64,000 bases of DNA from Phycisphaerales bacterium. GTDB taxonomy: Bacteria > Planctomycetota > Phycisphaerae > Phycisphaerales > SM1A02. The translations under genes and the position numbers were made by a program. The stretch lies in assembly GCA_029268515.1 (NCBI GenBank), contig JAQWNP010000001.1:1-64000 (forward strand), written 5' to 3'. Under the pieces are notes generated by a model. That model was not told the DNA's origin. It worked only from the letters and a program-made list of their open reading frames with translations, and did no database searches. This document shows, piece by piece, positions 54,076 through 61,171 of the stretch (positions are counted from its first letter, which is position 1; every line of letters starts with the position of its first letter).

Positions 54076-54265
54076 TGATGAGATGATCTGCTCTCCAGAT
54101 ATTGGCGATAAAAGAAACGCGTAATCACACTGTTATGTATGCCAATAACTACCGCATAAACCTCCATAAACTCGGTTTCAAGCGAAATAATGCCTTGAAC
54201 TTCTCTTCTTACCAGGGCGGGGACCTCCGCAATCCAATTTCCATGTCTTCCAATTCACTTTGATA

Positions 54266-55585
54266 TCAATCACTGGCAGAACTCAACCCAAATTTCTGCA
54301 TCCGATACCGTAAAGTCTCGCGTTTTATTCCTAAGATCCGGGCTGCTGCTGACTGATTCCAACCTGTTTCTTTAAGCGTATTCAGTATCATTTCACGTTC
54401 TTGTTGAGCAAGCATCGACTCACCACCATCAGACGCTGCTGTATAGGAGGGTCGTGAATTACTGTCTCCACCAATCTCTGGCGGCAACGATCTTATTTCT
54501 ATAACACCTGCATCTGCCAAAAGCATGCAGCGCTCAATCACATTTCTTAACTCACGAATATTGCCTGGCCATCGATACGCTGTCAGGGCCTCCATGACTC
54601 CTTTACCCAGGACTGGAGGGTGTAAACCCTGTCTTGCGGCGACCGACAAAAGAAAATGGTCAACAAGAGGTGCAATATCTTCGCGTCTTTCACGAAGAGG
54701 CGGAACCACGATAGGAAACACATTGAGACGATAGTAAAGATCACTTCGAAATCGACCTTTATCTACCTCTTCACGAAGATCTCGGTTGGTTGCCGCAACG
54801 ATTCGTACCGCTACATCAATGCTTTGATTTCCACCAACACGGGTTATCTGCCGTTGCTCGATAACTCGCAAGAGCTTTACCTGTAAGCCTAAATCCATTT
54901 CGCCAACTTCATCAAGAAATAGCGTCCCTTCATTCGCCGATTCAAGCAGACCAATCTTCATTTCGTCAGCACCGGTGAATGCGCCTTTTTCGTGACCAAA
55001 CAACTCATTTTCTAAGAGCGTTTCTGGCAAAGCCGCACAGTTGATAGCGACAAGAGAATTATCTCTCCGAGGAGACTGCTGATGTATATAGGTTGCACAT
55101 ACTTCTTTACCGGTTCCAGTTTCGCCCTGCAAAAGAACGGTTGCTTCTGAGGAGGCGACCTTTTGGCACATAACTAGAATGTTTGACATCTTGGCCGATT
55201 CAGCAATTGGGGCAATATCCTTACCGACAACTGACTTCCCAGTTTTACCGATGATATCTTTAGCGTCTGTCTGGCCTGCAACCGTCGCAAAATCTTGCAA
55301 CTGACGACTCGCTACTGACAACTCTCGCTGCGCGGACTGAAGTGTCTGTTGCTGATTTTTATGTGTCTTAGAGAGAGACTGTAAGTCTTTGGCGTACCGA
55401 AGAAGCTGCGTATGAGCAACGTCAAGTTCCTCGCGAAGTTCAGAGCTGTCCTGGGTATCCTGATTCCCTTCTCTGGCGTGACGAATATCTCTTGCGTAGC
55501 GAATGAGCTGCGACTGAGCTAAACGCAATTGTTCACGCAAGAGTGCGATCGATTCTTCATGTTTGGAATTATCTTTAGAACTCAT
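54266..55585 (-). CDS. Sigma-54-dependent activator with coiled-coil N-terminus
   Basis: This 439-residue bacterial enhancer-binding protein lacks a receiver domain. The first 110 residues are three imperfect copies of a coiled-coil unit ([49 protein letters not shown]). The AAA+ domain follows, with Walker A GETGTGKE (near 153), the sigma-54 loop [12 protein letters not shown] (near 202), Walker [10 protein letters not shown] and the sensor region [11 protein letters not shown]. The Fis-type helix-turn-helix is at the C-terminus ([25 protein letters not shown]). It may be controlled by oligomerisation through the coil or by the adjacent response regulator. It lies 30 bp after the response regulator gene. 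No -24/-12 promoter was identified by eye nearby. Confidence 0.9.
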   Translation of the reverse strand: MSSKDNSKHEESIALLREQLRLAQSQLIRYARDIRHAREGNQDTQDSSELREELDVAHTQLLRYAKDLQSLSKTHKNQQQTLQSAQRELSVASRQLQDFATVAGQTDAKDIIGKTGKSVVGKDIAPIAESAKMSNILVMCQKVASSEATVLLQGETGTGKEVCATYIHQQSPRRDNSLVAINCAALPETLLENELFGHEKGAFTGADEMKIGLLESANEGTLFLDEVGEMDLGLQVKLLRVIEQRQITRVGGNQSIDVAVRIVAATNRDLREEVDKGRFRSDLYYRLNVFPIVVPPLRERREDIAPLVDHFLLSVAARQGLHPPVLGKGVMEALTAYRWPGNIRELRNVIERCMLLADAGVIEIRSLPPEIGGDSNSRPSYTAASDGGESMLAQQEREMILNTLKETGWNQSAAARILGIKRETLRYRMQKFGLSSASD

Positions 55586-55615
55586 AATCTTCTATGAACT
55601 TTTACTAAGTAACGT

Positions 55616-55987
55616 TTAGAAGGCCGATCCAAGTAACTGCTCGACCGTATCTATCAACTCTAGAGGACTAAATGGCTTAACCAAATAGACCGTGACACCG
55701 GCTTCGGCACCTCGCTCCATATCAACTTTCTGACCGCGCGCCGTTAGCATGATTATTGGAATGTCTTTTCCATCGACTGTTTTTCTAAGTTCCACAACAA
55801 CTTCAATACCAGTACGGCCTGGCATCATCCAATCAACAACGATTAGATCTGGCTTTTCGACAATGGCAATTTCCAACGCCTCATTGCCATCACTGGCTTC
55901 GAGGATCCGATAGCTATCACTCTCAAGGGTTGTACGAACCAGATTTCGCAGGCTCGCCTCATCGTCCACCACTAATACTGTCTTCAT
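55616..55987 (-). CDS. Single-domain response regulator
   Basis: This 123-residue receiver domain stands alone. It has the acidic pair in LVVDDEASL, the phospho-acceptor Asp in DLIVVDWMMPGRTG (near residue 52), the Thr of IIMLTARGQ and the Lys of YLVKPFSPLEL (near 103). The frame opens 31 codons earlier, but the ATG at 55987 with GGGAG nine bases upstream is the natural start. With no output domain it should act by protein contact, and the candidates are the sigma-54 activator next door or the histidine kinase downstream of it. Confidence 0.93.
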   Translation of the reverse strand: MKTVLVVDDEASLRNLVRTTLESDSYRILEASDGNEALEIAIVEKPDLIVVDWMMPGRTGIEVVVELRKTVDGKDIPIIMLTARGQKVDMERGAEAGVTVYLVKPFSPLELIDTVEQLLGSAF

Positions 55988-56138
55988 CTTTAAGATCTCC
56001 CACACATTTGGATTGCTGCACCATGATAGTAGCCATCGCTGGTGGGCTTCCAACTGGGGTGATCGCCAAATTTCCATCAATTCCCGATGTCGCTTTTACG
56101 CGACTCCAGGCAGAAATGCCTGAATTTGGCGGTGCAGA

Positions 56139-56186
56139 GCACCAAGTCACCCACAGAAGAGAGGGGGGACTGTGGGTGCTTGGTGC
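56139..56186. repeat. Long inverted repeat between sigma-factor and response-regulator genes
   Basis: GCACCAAG (56139-56146), one unpaired T, and CACCCACAG (56148-56156) pair with CTGTGGGTG (56170-56178) and CTTGGTGC (56179-56186), giving a 17-bp stem with one bulge and a 13-base loop that is C/T-rich on the minus strand. No T tract follows on either side, so it is not a standard terminator. In the leftward transcript it would form a stable hairpin between two reading frames. Confidence 0.65.
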
Positions 56187-56263
56187 CTGCTGATGGCCTA
56201 TGCCACCGCTCAAATAGGGGGGAGGAGAAAGAATATCTTCAATGTTTTCCGGATTTATGTGTG

Positions 56264-57058
56264 TCATGACCCTTGCGATTCCAATCCTCTTCGCAGTTTC
56301 ATCAGAACCGAAGTATGAATCTGAGATACGCGACTTTCGGTCAATCCGAGCGTGATTCCAATTCGTTTAAGTGTCATATGCTCAAGATAGTAAAGACTCA
56401 CAATCAACCTCTCGGTACGACTAAGCGCATCAAGTATCTCCCCACGAAGCTCTCCTCGAAGGAAATTTGAGTCGCCATTCTCCCCTGAGTCGCCACTGAC
56501 TGCATCGATTCGAAAGAGCAACCGATCGCCTTTAGATGAAACAATATCATCGAGACTTTGGATGTGTCCTGCTTGCGAAGCACGAATACACTTGGTCACT
56601 TCTTCTTCACCTTGTCCAATGGTTTCTGCAATCTCGTCGTCACCAGGACGATAGCCATTTTCTGCCTGAAACTGATCTGCCATACGTCGTGTCTGACGAC
56701 GACGAAGTCGAGCAATACGAGGCATCCAATCACTTGCTCGCATCTCGTCTAGCATCGCACCTCTTACACGCCAAGTGCAAAATGACTCAAAGCGTTTCCC
56801 TCTTTCGGGATCAAAGTTGTCAATTGCCTCCATAAGACCAAAAGTTCCCGCAATCATGAGATCATCTGAATCTAGAATCGCTTGGGCTGGCATTTTTGAA
56901 GCCATGACTCGAGACTGTGATCGCACCAGCGGCATGTAGTGCTCTACCAGTGCATTGCGATCTTTGTCATTTCGCTGCGCAAGGTATTTCGTCCATAGCT
57001 GCTCAGATTTGGCGTCTGATGCCTTTGATTTAGACAGAGTTTTATTTGCACTTACCAT
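56264..57058 (-). CDS. FliA/WhiG-type (sigma-28 family) sigma factor
   Basis: This 264-residue sigma factor is of the FliA/WhiG/SigB branch. It has LVEHYMPLVRSQSRVMASKMP with DSDDLMIAGTFGLMEAIDNFDPERGKRFESFCTWRVRGAMLDEMRASDWMPR (region 2; RGAMLDE is the FliA-type hallmark), the NGYRPGDDEIAETIG region 3, and the helix-turn-helix TLKRIGITLGLTESRVSQIHTSVLMKLR (region 4.2). No flagellar genes are in the window, so it may direct a stress or developmental regulon rather than flagella. An anti-sigma partner is not visible. The B12-domain gene lies 60 bp upstream on the same strand and the response regulator downstream. Confidence 0.92.
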   Translation of the reverse strand: MVSANKTLSKSKASDAKSEQLWTKYLAQRNDKDRNALVEHYMPLVRSQSRVMASKMPAQAILDSDDLMIAGTFGLMEAIDNFDPERGKRFESFCTWRVRGAMLDEMRASDWMPRIARLRRRQTRRMADQFQAENGYRPGDDEIAETIGQGEEEVTKCIRASQAGHIQSLDDIVSSKGDRLLFRIDAVSGDSGENGDSNFLRGELRGEILDALSRTERLIVSLYYLEHMTLKRIGITLGLTESRVSQIHTSVLMKLRRGLESQGS

Positions 57059-57118
57059 TATTTTCTCAGTAGTTGATTTTTCGCTATTGCTGCCTCAGAT
57101 ACCAATCCAAGACCCTAC

Positions 57119-57871
57119 TCATGCCGCTTTGGGTGCGTGTAAATCTGCTGATTCCAACACCGACTGATCGAGCCGACCAGCCACATCTTGGCTGTATGAA
57201 GTCTCAGAAAGTTCTGTTTGAAGCACCTTGGCAACTGCGACTGGATCATCTGCAACTGTGGCGGCACCAATTTCTTGAGCCAAACCAGGAACGCGTGCAA
57301 AGATACCACCACCAATAACGACCGATGGCCGACTTGTGCTAGGCCAATCAGTGAGGCGACTTGTCAATGACCGGATCCAAGGCAAATCTTCAGCTGACGC
57401 ACTAAAGACGACAACAGCATCGGGGGATAAGCGAGCCATTTCTGCGACAACTTCATCAGAAGATGCAATACCACGTGTAAAGAAAACGTGATATCCGTCA
57501 GCTTCAAGAAGCGTTGCAAGCAGCTCACCAGCACATTCATTTCCGTCATCAGGACCAGAAACGATCATGACTGTCTTACCACGAGCCAAGCGACGACTAA
57601 AGCCATTGCCAGCTTGATCAATCATTCCCCGAAGGGTCGACAATGCATAGTGATGTTGGAATACTGAAATTCCTTCACTCGCAGCCATCGATTCTATTCC
57701 TAACAATGCTGGCCACAAGACATCACTAATTGCCTGTCCCAAAGTTCCATATTCCGCCGTCATTCGTCTAACAGCCATTCGACCACCGTGGCGGTCCCCA
57801 CTTAGTAGTTGCCCTATGAGTTGCTCGCGAGCTGGGCAAAATCGCTCTATATTTTCACACCACGTAACCAT
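57119..57871 (-). CDS. Cobalamin-binding-domain regulatory protein without axial histidine
   Basis: This 250-residue protein starts at the ATG at 57871, which has AAGGAG at six bases. It has an N-terminal four-helix cap similar to B12-binding modules (about residues 10-100, LGQAISDVLWPALLGIE, FQHHYALSTLRGMI) and a Rossmann-type B12-binding domain (VMIVSGPDDGNECAGELLATLLEADGYHVFFTRG, SPDAVVVFSAS, VVIGGGIFA). The usual DxHxxG loop reads DGNECAG, so the lower-ligand His position is Glu. It may bind the cofactor base-on or a different ligand, or have lost binding. No DNA-binding domain is present. It heads the regulatory cluster with the FliA-type sigma factor. Confidence 0.75.
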   Translation of the reverse strand: MVTWCENIERFCPAREQLIGQLLSGDRHGGRMAVRRMTAEYGTLGQAISDVLWPALLGIESMAASEGISVFQHHYALSTLRGMIDQAGNGFSRRLARGKTVMIVSGPDDGNECAGELLATLLEADGYHVFFTRGIASSDEVVAEMARLSPDAVVVFSASAEDLPWIRSLTSRLTDWPSTSRPSVVIGGGIFARVPGLAQEIGAATVADDPVAVAKVLQTELSETSYSQDVAGRLDQSVLESADLHAPKAA

Positions 57872-57941
57872 GATCGCTCCTTCCACAGACCGTTTATATT
57901 TCTTACTACACAAGATGTATATGCAATCACTGTGCCAAAAC

Positions 57942-57976
57942 AAAAACCTCTCTGAATGAGTCTCAATTAGGTTTTT
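57942..57976. repeat. Inverted repeat with flanking A/T tracts in divergent region
   Basis: AAAAACCT (57942-57949) and AGGTTTTT (57969-57976) form an 8-bp inverted repeat around 19 bases. In either direction the second arm ends in five T, like a weak bidirectional terminator, but it lies upstream of both flanking genes. Confidence 0.35.
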
Positions 57977-57987
57977 CTTAAAGCTCG

Positions 57988-58005
57988 CTGGTCATTGACC
58001 ACCAG
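57988..58005. promoter_or_regulatory. Operator-like palindrome, copy 1
   Basis: CTGGTCATTGACCACCAG shares its ends CTGGT and CACCAG with copy 2 and contains its own core palindrome TGGTCA-T-TGACCA (57989-58001). It is 31 bp centre to centre from copy 2, about three helical turns, so both would face the same side of the DNA. It lies between divergent genes. Confidence 0.5.
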
Positions 58006-58018
58006 GCTCTTGTCCCAT

Positions 58019-58036
58019 CTGGTGAATATTCACCAG
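58019..58036. promoter_or_regulatory. Operator-like palindrome, copy 2 (perfect)
   Basis: CTGGTGAATATTCACCAG is a perfect 18-bp palindrome in the 331-bp region between the B12-domain gene (leftward) and the OlsF-like gene (rightward). It is the kind of site bound by dimeric repressors. I cannot assign it to a regulator. Confidence 0.6.
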
Positions 58037-58202
58037 TTAGCAGACCGGGCACGCATCAGATTCAGGCGACACTGCAAGAGTCCTTTGATTCCGGACCTGG
58101 CCTTCCTACTGATGCCCAAAACCCTTCTTTTGGTGCCAATATGACCCAGGTGATCCAAAGGAAACGACTGATTCACTAAGCAATTGTTGGCTGCCTGATA
58201 GG

Positions 58203-60065
58203 ATGACACCCGTGCAGAGATCTACAGAAGATAACCCCCTGCAAATCAACAGCCCTTACAAGGATCCTATCCGTAACGGACTGGTCTCTTTAGTCAAACC
58301 TGCCTTGAACCGACTGCTTCGTCTCAGAACAATCAACAAGATCTACCGAAACTCGGTTTCCAACCCATCAGACCAACCCTTCAGTGCACGGGTACTTCAA
58401 GAATGCGGCATTGAAATAGATCTCTCTGATGATGCACTTAAACAAATACCAGCAACTGGCCCACTCATTATTGTTGCCAACCATCCATATGGAGGCGTCG
58501 AAGGACTGGCACTTGATGCCTTAGTCAGAAGAGTTCGCCCAGATGTAAAGTCCATTTCTAATTATCTCTTGCATGCGCTTCCACCGATGCGAGAAGATTT
58601 CCTACCAATCGATCCCTTTGGCGGACGCAATTCAGCCACACACAATCTCGCACCGCTGCGAATCGCGATGCGATGGCCTCGTGATGGACACGCCTTGATT
58701 ATTTTCCCTGCTGGCGAAGTATCGCATTCGACCAGACAGAACTTCCATGTATCAGATCCACCCTGGGATCCTGGAATGGCACGACTGATTCGAAAATCCG
58801 GGGCTTCGGTGTTACCTATTTATGTACGTGGGCACAATCGAACCCGATTCCAAATCGCCGGTCTGCTACATCCCCGATTAAGAACGCTACTCTTGCCTCG
58901 CGAGTTTCTTAATCAGAGAGACTCAAGACTGCAACTTGAAATTGGCCATCTGATGTCGCCCGACCAGTTCGATCGTTTCCCTACTGACCATGATCTGATC
59001 TCTTACCTTCGCATCCGCACCTACTCCCTCCGCGGTCGAAAAGAGGACAAAGGCAAAAGTCGATCTGAGTTGCGACGTGCCAAAAAGAGAAGCCGCTCAC
59101 GGCAGGCCGTGGCAAAACCCGGCAATCCCGAGCTTCTTTGCCGCGAGATAGAAGGCCTACCAAACGAATATCACTACGTCTCCAGCAACAAGTTCGATGT
59201 GTACTGTGCACCCGCGCATGCCATTCCTGAGACCATCCATGAAATTGGCCGACAACGCGAACTTGTCTTTCGCACGACCAATGCAGGAACTGGCAAAGCA
59301 CTTGACCTTGATGAATTTGACGAGTCCTTCCATCATCTCTTTTTATGGAATAATGAACAAAGAGAGCTCGTTGGCGCCTACCGCCTTGGCCTCACAGATG
59401 AGATTGTGGCCAAACAGGGCCTGTCAGGCCTTTATTGCAGCACCCTTTTTCGCATCAAGCGACGACTTATTGATCAGCTGTTGCCCGCTATTGAATTAGG
59501 CCGCTCTTTCATTCGGCCTGAATATCAAAAAACACACTCTGCGCTCATGCTTCTCTGGAAGGGCATTGGTCAGTTTGTCTGCAAGCAACCAAAGTACAAC
59601 CGACTTTTCGGTACCGTTACCATCACAAATGATTATCACAGTATTTCTAAACAGATCTTGATTGCGTTTTTGGAGTCAACACAATTTGTGCCGCCCATAG
59701 ACAATATCTTTGAACCACGCCACCCAGTTCATTTACCACCCATACGTGACTGGGACTCTAAAGAAGCGAGCGTGATTATTCAGGATCTGGCAGATGTAGA
59801 TGATTTAATTCGCGAAGTCGAAGAAGATCGCATGAGCGTACCGGTGCTCATACGCCAATACTCCAAGCTCAATGCGAAGCTCCTTGGATTCAATGTTGAT
59901 CCTGACTTCGGAGATGTTGTAGATGGCCTCATGTACGTAGACCTCGCACAATCTGACCCGCGTTTTTTGACGTACTTTATGGGCCGAAAGAATGCTGCTG
60001 CATTCTTGGAATACCATAATCACAGTCAAGAAGAGAGTGCGCCTACAACGAAGTCAACTGAGTAA
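58203..60065 (+). CDS. OlsF-like bifunctional acyltransferase (ornithine-lipid type)
   Basis: This 620-residue two-domain protein has an N-terminal lysophospholipid-acyltransferase (PlsC-like) domain of about 270 residues with VANHPYGGVEG (near 93-101, the HX4-5D/E catalytic box), DFLPIDPFGGRN and the substrate motif FPAGEVS (near 168). A basic linker (about 275-300, RRAKKRSRSRQ) follows. The C-terminal half is a GNAT-type domain as in OlsB N-acyltransferases (REIEGLPNEYHYV, ELVGAYRLG, ELGRSFIRPEYQ near 430-441). In OlsF the GNAT half acylates ornithine and the PlsC half completes ornithine lipid; the amino acid used here is not known. The ribosome site is poor. Confidence 0.85.
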   Translation: MTPVQRSTEDNPLQINSPYKDPIRNGLVSLVKPALNRLLRLRTINKIYRNSVSNPSDQPFSARVLQECGIEIDLSDDALKQIPATGPLIIVANHPYGGVEGLALDALVRRVRPDVKSISNYLLHALPPMREDFLPIDPFGGRNSATHNLAPLRIAMRWPRDGHALIIFPAGEVSHSTRQNFHVSDPPWDPGMARLIRKSGASVLPIYVRGHNRTRFQIAGLLHPRLRTLLLPREFLNQRDSRLQLEIGHLMSPDQFDRFPTDHDLISYLRIRTYSLRGRKEDKGKSRSELRRAKKRSRSRQAVAKPGNPELLCREIEGLPNEYHYVSSNKFDVYCAPAHAIPETIHEIGRQRELVFRTTNAGTGKALDLDEFDESFHHLFLWNNEQRELVGAYRLGLTDEIVAKQGLSGLYCSTLFRIKRRLIDQLLPAIELGRSFIRPEYQKTHSALMLLWKGIGQFVCKQPKYNRLFGTVTITNDYHSISKQILIAFLESTQFVPPIDNIFEPRHPVHLPPIRDWDSKEASVIIQDLADVDDLIREVEEDRMSVPVLIRQYSKLNAKLLGFNVDPDFGDVVDGLMYVDLAQSDPRFLTYFMGRKNAAAFLEYHNHSQEESAPTTKSTE

Positions 60066-60074
60066 TATTGACCA

Positions 60075-60911
60075 CTACTCTACGTGAGCTTCTACACCGT
60101 AGATTGATGCGAGCAGCTCAACAACACCAATACGATCGGCATTAAACCACTCAAATTGGGACGGATCGATCTCATTGGCATCCACAGCAAATGCCAACTC
60201 TTCATCATCAATGCCTACTGGCGTATTAACGCCCACCCAGACATACCGATTTTCAACCACTAAAAAAAGAGGGCTTCCACGATCCTGGGGCTGCAATTTG
60301 AAATCTGTCTCGATGCAGGGCACCGCATCCATGTGCTCAGTTATCTCTTGAAGTCCCGTGACCTGCCCAAAGACATAGCTACCGTTAACTTCACCTCTTT
60401 GCATAAGAGAAACAACATCTGCACCAATCTCAATCGGTGCCTCCACACCTCTTTTGAGCGTCATGTAGGCCTCACCCTGAGAAAGCATCGGGTTATCAAT
60501 TGCCAGAAGTGAAATCCCCAGGTCCCGACGAATCTCCCCAATCTGTGTCACATTAATTGACTGATGGCCAGCAAACGTCGCTTTCAAATTATATTGACCG
60601 AGGTCAGGGCTACTCCGATCCGAATCTACAAGCGCTGCTAGACCGAGACAAGTACTACTTGTAACAAGTACTAAACGTGTTTCAGATGCAGATAGCACCC
60701 CAGCCGAACATCGCCATTGGTAGTGATCATCGAATAACGGATCGACTTCGTTCCAAGAACCCTCTACTGAAACAACAGATAGAGGGAGTTCACTTATATT
60801 TAGACCAGCGACAGTAGATGAGTCAGAGTTATCTTTGGGACCATCGCATCCGACAACGCGAAGGCTTAAGCTCAATAGAAGCGATATCACAACAAATCGA
60901 TATGTACTCAT
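60075..60911 (-). CDS. Lipoprotein with catalytically dead trypsin-like fold
   Basis: This 278-residue protein has a lipoprotein signal (RVVGC, Cys22). The rest can be read as a trypsin-fold domain whose active site is lost. The His region VTAAHC appears as VTSSTC (Thr in place of His; checked in the DNA). The Asp region is RRDLGISLLAID. The Ser region GDSGSPLF appears as QDRGSPLFLVVENRYVWVGVNT, so the nucleophile is Arg. Flanking features (SWNEVDPLFDDHYQWRCSAGVL) resemble the start of secreted trypsin-like proteins. It may bind peptides or act as a scaffold. It converges with the OlsF-like gene (9 bp between stops). The family assignment is by motif only. Confidence 0.65.
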   Translation of the reverse strand: MSTYRFVVISLLLSLSLRVVGCDGPKDNSDSSTVAGLNISELPLSVVSVEGSWNEVDPLFDDHYQWRCSAGVLSASETRLVLVTSSTCLGLAALVDSDRSSPDLGQYNLKATFAGHQSINVTQIGEIRRDLGISLLAIDNPMLSQGEAYMTLKRGVEAPIEIGADVVSLMQRGEVNGSYVFGQVTGLQEITEHMDAVPCIETDFKLQPQDRGSPLFLVVENRYVWVGVNTPVGIDDEELAFAVDANEIDPSQFEWFNADRIGVVELLASIYGVEAHVE

Positions 60912-60952
60912 AACATAGTCTCATTGCCAACAAGAAGATGTTTCACTCGAAG

Positions 60953-61054
60953 CTACTCGGTCAAGTATAATTGCTGCTTCTGAGCACTGGTAAGAATCTT
61001 CAACAATCGTACTTCGATGCGCAGCTCCGCAACACAATACGGTAGATCGACGTC
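60953..61054 (-). pseudogene. Gene-tail remnant related to the 61172-63820 protein
   Basis: The frame ending at TAG 60953 reads ...LRIEVRLLKILTSAQKQQLYLTE, closely matching the C-terminus of the adjacent large protein (...DSLKKILNDAQRQQLSLF). Similarity is also seen in DNA (AAGATTCT, GCTCAG, AGCAGCA in register). It is preceded in-frame by TAA after about 33 codons and has no start or ribosome site. The likely origin is a tandem copy of the large gene, mostly deleted. A chance match of a short helical tail is possible. Confidence 0.4.
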
Positions 61055-61171
61055 TTATTATCACCATGAAACTTCGTTCGACGTCGCTTTAACAGCCGGC
61101 TCAGTGGTGTAATACTCTAATAACCTGAACATACTAAAACAGAAGGCCTTGTAGAATCTTCACTAATCGTC

